A program made the translations under genes and the position numbers. Shown here piece by piece: positions 48,460 to 57,465 of a stretch of 64,000 nt of DNA. Source of the DNA: Bacillus sp. KH172YL63 (GTDB lineage Bacteria; Bacillota; Bacilli; Bacillales; Bacillaceae_B); assembly GCF_011398925.1 (NCBI RefSeq), contig NZ_AP022842.1, positions 1,538,001 through 1,602,000 on the forward strand. Direction: 5' to 3'. The notes below the pieces were generated by a model, which was given only the letters and a program-made list of their open reading frames with translations, ran no database searches and was not told the DNA's origin. Position 1 is the stretch's first letter; the number at the start of each line of letters is the position of its first letter.

Positions 48460-49404
48460 GTGAAGGTAATAACTGTACATCATCCACATTCAATTCGTAA
48501 AAGTGATTTTCCACCCTTGGCCCTCGCACTTGGATATTTCGACGGGGTGCACAGGGGGCACCAAAGGGTGATCATGACAGCAGTAGAGAAGGCGAAAGAA
48601 CTCAATTACAGCAGTGCGGTCATGACATTTGATCCCCACCCGTCTGTGGTGCTGGGGCATAAACACAAACATATTCATCACATCACCCCTTTGGAAGACA
48701 AAAAAGAGATCATAGAGGGTCTTGGAGTGGATTATCTATTCATCGTCCGTTTCACCTCGGAGTTTGCAAGCCTGATCCCCCAAGACTTCGTGGATCAATA
48801 TATTATCGGTCTCAATGTGAAACACGTGGTGGCTGGATTTGATTATTCTTATGGCAGGCTCGGTAAAGGTACGATGGAAACATTGCCGTTTCATTCAAGG
48901 GATGAATTTACCTCCACGACCATTTCCAAACTAACGGACCACGATATGAAAGTGAGTTCAACCTTGATCAGGGAAAGCCTGAAAGAAGGGGACATCCACA
49001 AGGTCCATCAGCTGCTCGGAAGGCCATATAAGATGAAAGGTACCGTCATAAACGGAGATAAGAGGGGAAGGAAGATCGGTTTCCCGACCGCGAATATTGA
49101 AATGTCCTATGACTACCTCACCCCGAAATTTGGCGTTTATGCCGTGAAAATGATGATTCATGATAAATGGTATAATGGTGTGTGTAATATAGGATATAAG
49201 CCGACTTTTAAAAACCCCGACGAATACGCCCAATCGATAGAGGTACATCTGTTTGATTTTGACTCTTCCATTTATGGGGAGGAAGTATATATCGAATGGT
49301 TTGATAGAATCAGGGATGAACAAAAGTTCTCCGGAATCGATGAACTCATCTCTCAAATACAGAGAGATAAAGACCGGGCGATCAGCTACTTTTCGGAAAT
49401 TTGA
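48460..49404 (+). CDS. ribC: Bifunctional riboflavin kinase/FAD synthetase
   Basis: A 314-residue enzyme (RibC in Bacillus, RibF elsewhere) that phosphorylates riboflavin to FMN and adenylates it to FAD. The N-terminal nucleotidyltransferase has LGYFDGVHRGHQ (about residues 22-33) and MTFDPHPSVVLG. The C-terminal kinase has GDKRGRKIGFPTANIE and YNGVCNIGYKPTF. It starts at GTG behind AAAAAGGTGAA. No FMN riboswitch is visible upstream, as expected for this gene. Confidence 0.96.
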   Translation: MKVITVHHPHSIRKSDFPPLALALGYFDGVHRGHQRVIMTAVEKAKELNYSSAVMTFDPHPSVVLGHKHKHIHHITPLEDKKEIIEGLGVDYLFIVRFTSEFASLIPQDFVDQYIIGLNVKHVVAGFDYSYGRLGKGTMETLPFHSRDEFTSTTISKLTDHDMKVSSTLIRESLKEGDIHKVHQLLGRPYKMKGTVINGDKRGRKIGFPTANIEMSYDYLTPKFGVYAVKMMIHDKWYNGVCNIGYKPTFKNPDEYAQSIEVHLFDFDSSIYGEEVYIEWFDRIRDEQKFSGIDELISQIQRDKDRAISYFSEI

Positions 49405-49413
49405 TCTTTATAC

Positions 49414-49442
49414 TTGATTTTTTATTAAAAGAGTAGTATTCT
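49414..49442 (+). promoter_or_regulatory. Sigma-A promoter of rpsO
   Basis: TTGATT (49414-49419) and TATTCT (49437-49442) are separated by exactly 17 bases in an AT-rich setting just after ribC. A transcript would start near 49449 and carry a leader of about 90 bases before rpsO. Confidence 0.65.
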
Positions 49443-49539
49443 AAATATCGTATGAAATGAACCTTTGCTTGGCATCACGATTCACCAACGGTTGCTCAGT
49501 AACAGGGGATTTGAAAGAAATCAATAGGAGGTGAAAAGG
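49443..49539 (+). promoter_or_regulatory. Structured rpsO leader
   Basis: Within the leader AACC (49460-49463) can pair with GGTT (49490-49493), and TTGG (49469-49472) with CCAA (49485-49488), nesting into one branched hairpin upstream of the TAGGAGGTG ribosome binding site. S15 is known to repress its own mRNA through leader structures in several bacteria, including Geobacillus. The match here is to position and foldability, not to a specific consensus. Confidence 0.4.
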
Positions 49540-49809
49540 ATGGCTATCACTAAAGAGCGTAAAAACGAACTTATCAGTGAATACAAAGTACATGAGAACG
49601 ATACTGGATCTCCAGAAGTTCAAATTGCTGTCCTAACTGAAGAAATTAACAACCTGAACGATCACTTACGCGTTCACAAGAAAGATCACCACTCTCGTCG
49701 CGGTCTTCTTAAAATGGTAGGTCACCGTCGTAATCTTTTATCTTACCTACGTAAGAAAGATGTACAACGCTACCGTGAGTTAATCAACAAATTAGGTTTA
49801 CGTCGATAA
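49540..49809 (+). CDS. rpsO: 30S ribosomal protein S15
   Basis: An 89-residue small-subunit protein: [20 protein letters not shown], then [38 protein letters not shown] and [20 protein letters not shown], the complete S15 fold. ATG 49540 lies six bases after AGGAGGTG; the in-frame start at 49531 lies within that site. Codon bias is strong. It is followed by an intrinsic terminator. Confidence 0.98.
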   Translation: MAITKERKNELISEYKVHENDTGSPEVQIAVLTEEINNLNDHLRVHKKDHHSRRGLLKMVGHRRNLLSYLRKKDVQRYRELINKLGLRR

Positions 49810-49819
49810 ACAGACAAAG

Positions 49820-49846
49820 GAAGCGGGATTATGTCCCGCTTTTTCT
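49820..49846 (+). terminator. Intrinsic terminator after rpsO
   Basis: AAGCGGGA (49821-49828) pairs with TCCCGCTT (49834-49841) around a five-base loop, followed by TTTTCTTT. It is a textbook terminator, separating rpsO from pnp. Confidence 0.85.
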
Positions 49847-50141
49847 TTAGCTTTCATAAGTGGAAATTTTTGTATGATTCACCGCTTCTTTTTTTATTAT
49901 TTTTTTATTAGTAGTATTCAAATTTATCGTTTTTGTCTAAAATACATAATATGTACACGAGAGTTGATCCAGTCCTTTCGATTAAACGGGCGTCTAAAAC
50001 CGCGCTTTTACATAGTGACTTTTGTGATTCATTCAAACGAATATAACGGCACAATCGTGCATGATATAGATTTTTAAATATTTATCCGGGTTAGGCGAAT
50101 GTCGAACCCTTTAGTGATATGTAAAGAGAGGGGTACACTTT
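49847..50141. other. AT-rich gap and pnp leader
   Basis: This stretch has no supported gene; a 67-codon frame at 49874-50077 has no ribosome binding site and an unnatural Phe/Ile-rich composition. A TATTCA box at 49915-49920 lies in a context that closely echoes the rpsO promoter (TAGTAGTATTC), but its -35 region TTTTAT is poor. Small hairpins GCAC/GTGC (50049-50060) and GGGTT/AACCC (50088-50109) lie before the pnp ribosome binding site and could be part of a leader. Confidence 0.5.
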
Positions 50142-52262
50142 ATGGAACAAACTAAACAAACCTTTTCCATTGATTGGGCCGGGAGAGAATTAACGGTCGA
50201 AGTTGGCCAGTTTGCCAAACAAGCAAATGGAGCGGTTATGGTTCGCTACGGAGATACGGCTGTACTAAGTAGTGCGACAGCTTCAAAAGAACCAAAGCCA
50301 TTGGATTTCTTTCCATTAACAGTTAACTATGAAGAAAGATTATATGCAGTGGGTAAAATTCCTGGTGGATTCATTAAACGTGAAGGTCGCCCAAGTGAAA
50401 AAGCGATTCTTGCCAGCCGTTTGATTGACCGTCCGATCCGTCCATTGTTCGCCGACGGATTCCGTAACGAAGTTCAGGTAATCAGTATTGTGATGAGTGT
50501 GGATCAAAACTGCTCTTCTGAAATGGCAGCTATGTTTGGTTCATCATTGGCACTTTCTGTATCTGATATTCCATTTGAAGGTCCGATTGCCGGAGTGATT
50601 GTGGGTCTAGTTGATGGAGAGTTCATCATCAATCCTTCCGTCGAACAACTGGAGAAGAGTGAAATCCACTTATCTGTTGCCGGTACAAAAGATGCCATCA
50701 ATATGGTTGAAGCGGGAGCAGACGAGGTACCTGAAGAAACGATGCTTGAAGCAATCATGTTTGGTCATGAAGAAATCAAGCGACTTGTTGCCTTCCAGGA
50801 GGAAATCGTCGCTAAAGTAGGAAAAGAGAAATTGGAAATCAAACTTGCTGAAATTGACCAGGATGTTGAAGCGGAAGTACGTTCACTTTGTGAGAGCGAA
50901 CTGATCCCTGCGATCCAGGTTCAAGAAAAGCATGCCCGTGAAAAAGCGATCAAAGCTGTCAAAGATAAAGTGATGGCAATTTATGAAGAGAAAGAAGCGG
51001 AAGATGACACACTGAAACAAGTGAAGAAAGTGTTGGACAAGCTTGTAAAGAATGAAGTCCGCCGCTTGATCACTGAAGATAAAGTACGTCCTGATGGCCG
51101 TGGTGTCGACGAAATCCGTCCGCTATCGTCTGAAGTCGGATTATTGCCTAGAACGCACGGGTCAGGATTATTCACACGGGGACAAACGCAAGCGCTCAGC
51201 ATTTGTACACTTGGTGCTTTAGGGGATGTGCAGGTCCTTGACGGTTTAGGAATCGAAGAATCCAAACGTTTCATGCACCACTATAATTTCCCTCAATTCA
51301 GCGTTGGTGAAACGGGACCAATCCGTGGACCTGGCCGTCGTGAAATCGGACATGGTGCATTGGGTGAAAAAGCATTAGATCCAATCATTCCAAACGAGAA
51401 AGATTTCCCTTACACAATCCGTCTCGTTTCAGAAGTGCTGGAATCAAACGGTTCTACTTCACAAGCAAGTATCTGTGCCAGCACACTGGCGATGATGGAT
51501 GCCGGTGTTCCAATCAAGGCACCAGTTGCGGGAATCGCAATGGGTCTGATCAAGTCAGGAGAAAACTATTCCATCTTGACGGATATTCAAGGTATGGAAG
51601 ATCATTTAGGTGATATGGACTTTAAAGTGGCAGGAACTTCCAAGGGAGTTACCGCTCTTCAAATGGATATCAAAATAGATGGCCTTTCACGTGAAATCCT
51701 TGAAGAAGCACTTCAGCAGGCGAAAAAAGGAAGAATGCAGATCCTTGAAAGCATGCTGGCGACAATCGCTGAGTCAAGATCCCATCTATCACAATATGCG
51801 CCAAAAATCTTAACGATGCATATCAATCCGGACAAGATCCGTGATGTCATCGGGCCAAGCGGTAAGCAGATCAACAAGATCATCGATGAAACTGGCGTCA
51901 AGATCGACATCGAGCAGGATGGAACGATCTTCATTTCCTCTACTGATGAAGAAATGAATAAAGTTGCTAAGAAGACAATCGAAGATATCGTAAGAGAAGT
52001 TGAAGCTGGTCAAATGTATCTTGGTAAAGTTAAACGTATCGAGAAGTTCGGTGCATTTGTAGAAATCTTCAGCGGCAAAGACGGCCTTGTTCACATCTCT
52101 GAAATTGCCGAAGAACGCATTCGCAAGGTAGAAGATGTCCTGGCAATCGGTGATGAGATCCTTGTAAAGGTTCTTGATATCGATAATCAAGGAAGAGTCA
52201 ACTTATCAAGAAAAGCGGTTCTGAAAGAACAGCGCGAAAAAGAAGAACAAAATCAAGCATAA
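50142..52262 (+). CDS. pnp: Polynucleotide phosphorylase
   Basis: A 706-residue trimeric 3'-5' phosphorolytic exoribonuclease central to mRNA decay and competence. It has two RNase PH domains (about residues 10-215 and 310-540; [15 protein letters not shown] and [15 protein letters not shown] in the second). A KH domain follows ([15 protein letters not shown] near 565), then an S1 domain ([18 protein letters not shown] near 625). The start ATG follows AGAGAGGGGTACA. A strong terminator follows it. Confidence 0.98.
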   Translation: MEQTKQTFSIDWAGRELTVEVGQFAKQANGAVMVRYGDTAVLSSATASKEPKPLDFFPLTVNYEERLYAVGKIPGGFIKREGRPSEKAILASRLIDRPIRPLFADGFRNEVQVISIVMSVDQNCSSEMAAMFGSSLALSVSDIPFEGPIAGVIVGLVDGEFIINPSVEQLEKSEIHLSVAGTKDAINMVEAGADEVPEETMLEAIMFGHEEIKRLVAFQEEIVAKVGKEKLEIKLAEIDQDVEAEVRSLCESELIPAIQVQEKHAREKAIKAVKDKVMAIYEEKEAEDDTLKQVKKVLDKLVKNEVRRLITEDKVRPDGRGVDEIRPLSSEVGLLPRTHGSGLFTRGQTQALSICTLGALGDVQVLDGLGIEESKRFMHHYNFPQFSVGETGPIRGPGRREIGHGALGEKALDPIIPNEKDFPYTIRLVSEVLESNGSTSQASICASTLAMMDAGVPIKAPVAGIAMGLIKSGENYSILTDIQGMEDHLGDMDFKVAGTSKGVTALQMDIKIDGLSREILEEALQQAKKGRMQILESMLATIAESRSHLSQYAPKILTMHINPDKIRDVIGPSGKQINKIIDETGVKIDIEQDGTIFISSTDEEMNKVAKKTIEDIVREVEAGQMYLGKVKRIEKFGAFVEIFSGKDGLVHISEIAEERIRKVEDVLAIGDEILVKVLDIDNQGRVNLSRKAVLKEQREKEEQNQA

Positions 52263-52278
52263 TTGCTTAAAATCTGCG

Positions 52279-52323
52279 GCTGTCCTGGAAGGAGCAAATG
52301 CTCCCTTTCAGGTCAGCTTTTTT
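52279..52323 (+). terminator. Intrinsic terminator after pnp
   Basis: An extended hairpin pairs GCTG-TCCTGGAAGGAGCA with TGCTCCCTTTCAGG-TCAGC with minor mismatches, tightly closed by GGAGCA-AA-TGCTCC and followed by TTTTTT. It separates pnp from ylxY. Confidence 0.8.
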
Positions 52324-52414
52324 CTATATAAGCAAGTGATGAATCCTCGTTCAAGGCTTGTTCTACCTTCTGCCAGTGCTTCATATGTTTTATGGAGAAG
52401 GAAGGTGAGCGAGA

Positions 52415-53419
52415 ATGGAAAAAAAATACTTGATTGGAATTAGTCTAATTGCTATTCTGACTGTAGTAGCAGTGGGGAATCCACTATCAGATCAATATGT
52501 GACAGACCTAAAGCAAGAGGCGCTGGAAGTAAGTGGGACAGTGGCAGTGGATGATTTATCCCGTCAAATAAAAGAGGAAGCGAAATTAAGGGAAGCAGCC
52601 CCTCAGGACGCCATGATCGATCCAGTCTGGAAAGCGACTCCCGGATACAATGGATTGAAAGTGGACGTTGAAGCGTCCCTTCAAAATATGAAGAAGAACA
52701 AATCATTTGATGCTGATAAAATCGTCTATAAGCAAATCCCGCCTCAAACCCATCTGCCTGATTTACCTGCTGCCCCCGTATATCGGGGCAACCCTGATAA
52801 ACCGATGGTGTCTTTGATCATCAATGTGGCATGGGGGAATGAATTTATCCCTGATATGCTTGCCACTTTGAAAAAACATCAGGTATATGCTACGTTCTTT
52901 CTAGAAGGAAGATGGGTGAAAAATAATCCTGACTTAGCGAAGATGATTGTCGACGCCGGTCATGAGGTAGGGAATCACTCTTATTCCCATCCCGATATGA
53001 AAACATTGGAATCGTCCAAAGTAAGACAAGAATTAAAGAAGACGAATGAAATCATAGAGGTGACCACCGGGGAAAAGGTGAAATGGTTTGCTCCACCGAG
53101 CGGAAGTTATCGTGATGAGGTTGTGACCATTGCGAGTGATATGGATATGAGGACAATCATGTGGAGTGTCGATACGATTGATTGGCAAAAACCATCGCCG
53201 CAAGTCCTGGTGGAACGGGTGTTGGGAAAAATCCATAAAGGGGCCATCGTGCTCATGCATCCGACTGCCTCCACAGCCAATTCATTGAATACACTGATCC
53301 TTCAAATAAAAGATCAGCATTTGAGGCTCGGCACGATATCAAGTTTGGTCAAAGAAGAGAGAATCATGGATACTATCGATAATTCACCCCAACAAGGAAA
53401 TAGTAAAGAGAAGCAGTAA
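52415..53419 (+). CDS. ylxY: Polysaccharide deacetylase-like protein YlxY
   Basis: A 334-residue protein with an N-terminal signal or anchor (about residues 4-24) and a NodB-type domain (about 128-315). The metal-binding motif NHSYSHPDM near residues 187-195 is present. The first catalytic motif, usually TFDDG, reads INVAWGNE with no Asp pair, and the RxPxG motif is FAPPSGSYR, lacking the leading Arg. B. subtilis YlxY appears to share these changes. It may be a non-catalytic or altered relative; substrate unknown. The start has AAGGAAGGTGAG. Confidence 0.85.
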   Translation: MEKKYLIGISLIAILTVVAVGNPLSDQYVTDLKQEALEVSGTVAVDDLSRQIKEEAKLREAAPQDAMIDPVWKATPGYNGLKVDVEASLQNMKKNKSFDADKIVYKQIPPQTHLPDLPAAPVYRGNPDKPMVSLIINVAWGNEFIPDMLATLKKHQVYATFFLEGRWVKNNPDLAKMIVDAGHEVGNHSYSHPDMKTLESSKVRQELKKTNEIIEVTTGEKVKWFAPPSGSYRDEVVTIASDMDMRTIMWSVDTIDWQKPSPQVLVERVLGKIHKGAIVLMHPTASTANSLNTLILQIKDQHLRLGTISSLVKEERIMDTIDNSPQQGNSKEKQ

Positions 53420-53448
53420 GTTTGCACCATGAATAGGAGGAAATTCTT

Positions 53449-54693
53449 TTGATAAAGAAACATACATGCCAAAATGGACTACGAATCGTACTTGAAGAAA
53501 TTCCCCACGTCCGCTCAGTAGCCATCGGGGTCTGGATTGCGACGGGATCCCGAAATGAAACAGAAGAAAATAATGGAATTTCCCATTTTCTTGAACATAT
53601 GTTCTTCAAAGGGACAAAAACGAAATCTGCACGTGAAATAGCTGAATCCTTCGACAGCATCGGAGGGCAGGTTAATGCGTTCACTTCAAAAGAGTACACG
53701 TGCTATTATGCAAAAGTATTGGACAATCATGCTGATTATGCATTACATACACTCTCAGACATGTTCTTCAATTCTACATACGTAGAAGAAGAAATGACGA
53801 AGGAAAAAAATGTGGTGTATGAAGAAATAAAAATGTATGAAGATACACCTGATGACATCGTTCACGACCTGCTCAGCAAAGCGATCTATGAAGAGCATCC
53901 ACTGGGTTATCCGATCCTGGGTACGGAAGATACGTTGAATTCATTCAGCCAGGCTAAATTAAAGGAATACATGCATGACATGTATACCCCGGAGCAGGTA
54001 GTGGTTTCGGTAGCAGGAAATGTGGATGAGTCATTCATCAAGGAAGTCGAAAAGCTTTTCGGATCTTATGAAGGCGGAAAAGGACCGGAAGATCGACTGA
54101 AACCGGTATTCCATCATAATAAACTTGCACGAAAAAAGGATACGGAACAGGCACATTTATGCCTGGGCTTTGACGGCCTGGAAATCGGTCACGCTGACAT
54201 ATACAATTTGATTGTACTGAACAATGTCCTCGGCGGGAGCATGTCATCACGCTTATTCCAGGAAGTAAGGGAACAAAGGGGACTTGCATACTCCGTCTTC
54301 TCTTATCATTCAGCATATGAAGACAGTGGGATGGTCACGATTTACGGAGGAACAGGCGCTAACCAATTGGATCAATTATTTGAGACGATTGACGCTACAT
54401 TGAAATCATTAAAGGCAGAAGGAATCACGTCGAAGGAATTACTTAACAGCAAGGAACAATTAAAAGGGAACCTGATGCTGAGTCTAGAAAGCACGAACAG
54501 CCGCATGAGCCGAAACGGAAAAAATGAGCTGTTGCTGAAGCGACACCGCTCCCTTGATGAAATTGTAGAAGAAATCGACGGTGTTACGATGGAGAAGGTC
54601 AACCGATTGGCTCAGGAAATCTTCACAGACGATTATGCTGCATCACTGATCAGTCCGGAAGGCAAATTGCCTCAGAACATGAAACAATCGTAA
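53449..54693 (+). CDS. mlpA: M16-family zinc protease MlpA (YmxG)
   Basis: A 414-residue processing-peptidase-like protease. The inverted zinc motif HFLEH is at residues 46-50 (ISHFLEHMFFKGT), with the second conserved part YYAKVLDNHADYAL and the downstream Glu in VVYEEIKMYED. The C-terminal half has GGSMSSRLFQEVREQRGLAYS, typical of the family. It starts at TTG behind TAGGAGGAAA. In B. subtilis the homologue has been linked to repression of extracellular protease genes. It ends just before a terminator. Confidence 0.93.
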   Translation: MIKKHTCQNGLRIVLEEIPHVRSVAIGVWIATGSRNETEENNGISHFLEHMFFKGTKTKSAREIAESFDSIGGQVNAFTSKEYTCYYAKVLDNHADYALHTLSDMFFNSTYVEEEMTKEKNVVYEEIKMYEDTPDDIVHDLLSKAIYEEHPLGYPILGTEDTLNSFSQAKLKEYMHDMYTPEQVVVSVAGNVDESFIKEVEKLFGSYEGGKGPEDRLKPVFHHNKLARKKDTEQAHLCLGFDGLEIGHADIYNLIVLNNVLGGSMSSRLFQEVREQRGLAYSVFSYHSAYEDSGMVTIYGGTGANQLDQLFETIDATLKSLKAEGITSKELLNSKEQLKGNLMLSLESTNSRMSRNGKNELLLKRHRSLDEIVEEIDGVTMEKVNRLAQEIFTDDYAASLISPEGKLPQNMKQS

Positions 54694-54709
54694 ATTGAAT
54701 GATGAAGGT

Positions 54710-54748
54710 AAGGCCCTTGATCCCCGTGCGGGATCAAGGGCCTTTTTT
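54710..54748 (+). terminator. Intrinsic terminator after mlpA
   Basis: AAGGCCCTTGATCCC (54710-54724) and GGGATCAAGGGCCTT (54730-54744) form a perfect 15-pair stem with a five-base loop, followed by TTTT. Repeat element copy 1 begins three bases later. Confidence 0.92.
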
Positions 54749-54750
54749 GT

Positions 54751-55042
54751 AGGCTGTTTACCAAGCGAGATGCGGTTGATTTCCGCTCCAGATGCTCGCT
54801 TTCCGCGGGGCTGGCGGTGAGCCTCCTCGGACTTCGTCCTGCGGGGTCTCACCTGTCCAGCGGTTCCCGCAGGAGTCGAGCATCTTCCGCTCCAATCAAC
54901 TTACTAGGATAAAAAACCAAAAATTCACTGAATTATATGCTTATTCATCTTCTTATTAGTAGTGATTAACGCCATTCAATTACATTTCCCTTAACTCACT
55001 GCTATGGCAATTTTTTTAATTTCACAGTCTCAAATCACCGAT
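54751..55042 (+). repeat. Structured intergenic repeat element, copy 1 (direct)
   Basis: About 290 bases with no coding content. A long imperfect hairpin spans 54775-54900: GTTGATT/AATCAAC outer stem, GATGCTCG (54791-54798)/CGAGCATC (54877-54884) middle stem, and CCGCGGG/CCCGC inner stem. The sequence TCCGCTCC occurs in the same orientation in both arms between the outer and middle stems. A conserved tail follows, with CACTGCTATGGCA and CAGTCTCAAAT. The same element occurs inverted at 60962-61403. Together with the following bases to 55295 this forms a 547-bp gene-free gap. Confidence 0.85.
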
Positions 55043-55242
55043 GTTTGACGCTCATGTTGCAATCCTCCATATACGAGACCAGGGCATAGCTCAGTAAAGT
55101 ACAGCGTATTTGCGATGAATCACTGCAATGTAGAAGATGAATAGGAAATGGTTGAAAAAATGCAACAGTGTGAACGAAAACTCCCTTTTGTAAAAACAAG
55201 GGGGGAGATTCTTCCCATTCCACGATGTCTTTTCCTTCTAAA

Positions 55243-55267
55243 CAATGTGGACAGTGTATACATTGTA
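55243..55267 (+). promoter_or_regulatory. Possible operator before ymxH
   Basis: ACAATGT (55243-55249) and ACATTGT (55261-55267) form a 7-bp inverted repeat 11 bases apart, and the perfect palindrome TGTATACA (55256-55263) is nested in it. The TATACATT at 55258-55265 also resembles the sigma-E -10 sequence CATACAnT, but no good -35 was found. It lies 29 bases before the ymxH start. Confidence 0.35.
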
Positions 55268-55295
55268 GTAAGGAGCTTGTAAAGGAGGAAGTGAC

Positions 55296-55532
55296 ATGAG
55301 GCTGAGTGAATTGAGCGGAAAGGAAATCGTGGATTACAAAAAGGCAGAGCGTCTCGGTATCTTAGGGCAGACAGACCTTGAATTCAATGAGCAATCAGGG
55401 AGTATCAATGCCCTGATCATCCCTACAGGGAAATGGCTCAGGAAGCAGGGCGGAGAGATCAGGGTGCCGTGGCATCAGATACGGACCATCGGGGCGGATA
55501 TGATCATCCTGGAAGTATCTACCGACAATTAA
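55296..55532 (+). CDS. ymxH: YlmC/YmxH-family sporulation protein
   Basis: A 78-residue PRC-barrel-like protein of the YlmC/YmxH family. It begins MRLSELSGKEIVDYKKAERLG, with LEFNEQSGSINALIIPTGKW and a final VPWHQIRTIGADMIILEV, the usual family pattern. Members are typical of endospore formers and associated with sporulation, but the molecular role is not established. The ribosome binding site AAAGGAGGAAGTGAC is excellent. It is the first gene after repeat copy 1 and lies upstream of dpaA, as in B. subtilis. Confidence 0.9.
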   Translation: MRLSELSGKEIVDYKKAERLGILGQTDLEFNEQSGSINALIIPTGKWLRKQGGEIRVPWHQIRTIGADMIILEVSTDN

Positions 55533-55578
55533 GGAATAAAAGGACGTGGCTGAGATGATATTTCTCAAGTCAATGAAT

Positions 55579-55634
55579 AATCCGAATGAAGATTCGAAAT
55601 TCTCACGAGAAGATCGAATACATTCGGATTTTTT
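55579..55634 (+). terminator. Intrinsic terminator after ymxH
   Basis: A long nested hairpin: AATCCGAATG (55579-55588) with CATTCGGATT (55621-55630), then ATTCGA/TCGAAT and TTCTC/GAGAA pairs inside, followed by TTTTGTTTT. It isolates ymxH from dpaA. Confidence 0.85.
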
Positions 55635-55865
55635 GTTTTCCAAGGGAATCAAACGTCTGAAGAAAAATCAACAGCGTCAGTTTTGATTTAAACATATAAT
55701 GGAAATAACTGTTTTGAGTAGGAGGGTTTCATTAGGTTCCAACCTTATTTTGGAATTATATTCCATCCAGCATTTCTTCTCACCCATTGGGTAAGAGCAA
55801 CATACACTGTTGAAGTGAAAAGGGATTTAGAATAGCGATTATGTAAAAAGTAGGTGAAATCAGTG
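55635..55865 (+). promoter_or_regulatory. dpaA upstream region with sigma-K-like promoter
   Basis: ACC (55782-55784), 16 bases, then CATACACTG (55801-55809) matches the sigma-K pattern ACm-N16/17-CATAnnnTA at all but the last position. It lies about 55 bases before the dpaA start, behind the ymxH terminator. In B. subtilis the dipicolinate synthase operon is transcribed by sigma-K in the mother cell, so the assignment agrees with the gene's role. A second CATATAATG at 55694-55702 has no suitably placed -35. No gene lies in this gap, part of the 333-bp space between ymxH and dpaA. Confidence 0.55.
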
Positions 55866-56768
55866 ATGCTGACCGGAATGCAGATCGCAGTTCTAGGCGG
55901 AGATGCCCGTCAACTTGAAATTATTCGGAAGCTTACGGAGTTGGATGCCAAAATTTCACTCGTAGGCTTCGAACAATTAGATCATGCCTTTACAGGAGCG
56001 ACAAAAGAAAAGCTTGATGAAGTGGATTTTTCAATAATTGATGCCATAATCCTACCTGTGCCCGGCACGAATCTACAAGGGGAAATCGATACGATTTTTT
56101 CCAATGAAAAAATCATGTTAACAGAAGAAGTTGTATCCAAGACGCCAGAACACTGTACGATCTATTCAGGAATTAGTAATGCATATTTAGACGAAATTCT
56201 GTCATCGACAAACCGTAAACTTGTTCAGCTGTTTGAAAGGGACGACGTTGCCATTTATAATTCAATCCCTACCGTAGAGGGAACGATCATGATGGCCATT
56301 CAACATACAGATTTTACGATCCATGGATCTACCATTGTCATCCTCGGCCTTGGCCGGGTAGGGATGAGTGTAGCGAGGACGTTCCATCATCTGGGCGGAA
56401 AGGTGAAGGTCGGGGTTCGGAAAAGTGAACATCTTGCACGTGTGACCGAAATGGGATTGACACCATTCCACCTGGATCATTTAGAAAAAGAGGTTGAGGA
56501 TTGCGATATTTGTATTAATACCATCCCAGCCCAAATTGTAAGGGCTGAAGTGATAGCGAAAATGCCGGCCCATACGTTGATTATCGATCTGGCATCAAAG
56601 CCTGGTGGAACAGATTTCCGCTATGCAGAAAAGCGGGGGATCAAAGCCTTATTGGCTCCCGGATTGCCTGGTATCGTCGCACCGAAGACGGCAGGACAGA
56701 TTCTTGCAAATGTCCTTTGTCAATTAATTGAGGATGATTTTGATTCAGGAAAGGAGAGTTCATCATGA
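55866..56768 (+). CDS. dpaA: Dipicolinate synthase subunit A
   Basis: A 300-residue subunit (SpoVFA) that with DpaB makes dipicolinic acid from dihydrodipicolinate in the mother cell for spore core dehydration. The C-terminal Rossmann domain has VILGLGRVGMSVARTF (about residues 156-171), and PGLPGIVAPKTAGQILANVL is near the end. ATG 55866 gives the family N-terminus MLTGMQIAVLGGDARQ and lies behind TAGGTGA; in-frame GTGs at 55854 and 55863 are less likely. It overlaps dpaB by four bases. Confidence 0.95.
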   Translation: MLTGMQIAVLGGDARQLEIIRKLTELDAKISLVGFEQLDHAFTGATKEKLDEVDFSIIDAIILPVPGTNLQGEIDTIFSNEKIMLTEEVVSKTPEHCTIYSGISNAYLDEILSSTNRKLVQLFERDDVAIYNSIPTVEGTIMMAIQHTDFTIHGSTIVILGLGRVGMSVARTFHHLGGKVKVGVRKSEHLARVTEMGLTPFHLDHLEKEVEDCDICINTIPAQIVRAEVIAKMPAHTLIIDLASKPGGTDFRYAEKRGIKALLAPGLPGIVAPKTAGQILANVLCQLIEDDFDSGKESSS

Positions 56769-57358
56769 GTGTGAAAGGAAAACGTATCGGGTTTGGTCTG
56801 ACCGGCTCTCACTGCACATATGATGCTGTATTTCCAGAAATCGAACGGTTAGTGAATAATGGTGCAGAAGTGATGCCGATCGTCACCTCCACCGTCATGA
56901 ACACAGAGACGAGGTTCGGAAAAGGGGAAGACTGGATTAAGCGCATCGAAGACGTCACTGGACATAAAGTCATTGATTCGATCGTCAAGGCAGAGCCCCT
57001 TGGGCCAAAGATCCCCCTCGATTGCATGGTGATCGCACCGCTGACAGGCAATACGATGAGTAAATTCGCCAATGCGATGACAGACTCTCCTGTGTTGATG
57101 GCGGCGAAAGCGACTTTGCGGAACCACCGTCCCGTTGTCCTTGGCATTTCCACCAATGATGCCCTTGGCTTAAATGGAGTGAACCTGATGAGGCTGATTT
57201 CCACAAAGGACATTTACTTCATCCCCTTCGGCCAGGATGCACCGGAGAGCAAGCCAAAATCCATGGTCGCAAGAATGTCAGTAATTCAGGAGACGATTGA
57301 AGCGGCGATGGAGGGGAGGCAGCTTCAACCCGTCGTCATTGAAAGATATTTAGACTGA
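56765..57358 (+). CDS. dpaB: Dipicolinate synthase subunit B
   Basis: A 197-residue flavoprotein-like subunit (SpoVFB), related to the phosphopantothenoylcysteine decarboxylase family. It opens with RIGFGLTGSHCTYDAVFPEIE and has APLTGNTMSKFANAMTDSPV near residues 90-110, where a flavin would bind. It is needed with DpaA for dipicolinate formation. The ATG overlaps the dpaA stop, so translation is coupled. A terminator follows, separating the spore-specific pair from asd. Confidence 0.95.
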   Translation: MSVKGKRIGFGLTGSHCTYDAVFPEIERLVNNGAEVMPIVTSTVMNTETRFGKGEDWIKRIEDVTGHKVIDSIVKAEPLGPKIPLDCMVIAPLTGNTMSKFANAMTDSPVLMAAKATLRNHRPVVLGISTNDALGLNGVNLMRLISTKDIYFIPFGQDAPESKPKSMVARMSVIQETIEAAMEGRQLQPVVIERYLD

Positions 57359-57363
57359 TACAC

Positions 57364-57402
57364 AAGAAGGCTATCACCTTGAAAGAGAGATGGCCTTCTT
57401 TT
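57364..57402 (+). terminator. Intrinsic terminator after dpaB
   Basis: AAGAAGGCTATC (57364-57375) pairs with GATGGCCTTCTT (57389-57400), with one G-T wobble, followed by TTC. The T tract is short, so efficiency may be moderate. It would limit read-through of the sporulation transcript into asd. Confidence 0.65.
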
Positions 57403-57465
57403 CATGCGCTCTATTCCCTATTTCCTCCTTGGAAAAAGGAAAGTTAACTAAAATGAAAAATTCCT

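Noticed and set aside
49874..50077. 67-codon frame between rpsO and pnp
   Set aside because: No ribosome binding site, AT-driven Phe/Ile/Tyr-rich composition and no recognised homology; it is more likely leader sequence.
54643..54852. Minus-strand 69-codon frame across the mlpA terminator
   Set aside because: It spans a perfect terminator and the start of the repeat element, so it cannot be a functional gene in any likely way.
55035..55223. Minus-strand 62-codon frame near repeat copy 1
   Set aside because: It starts in variable intergenic sequence, has no ribosome binding site and is not preserved in copy 2 of the element.
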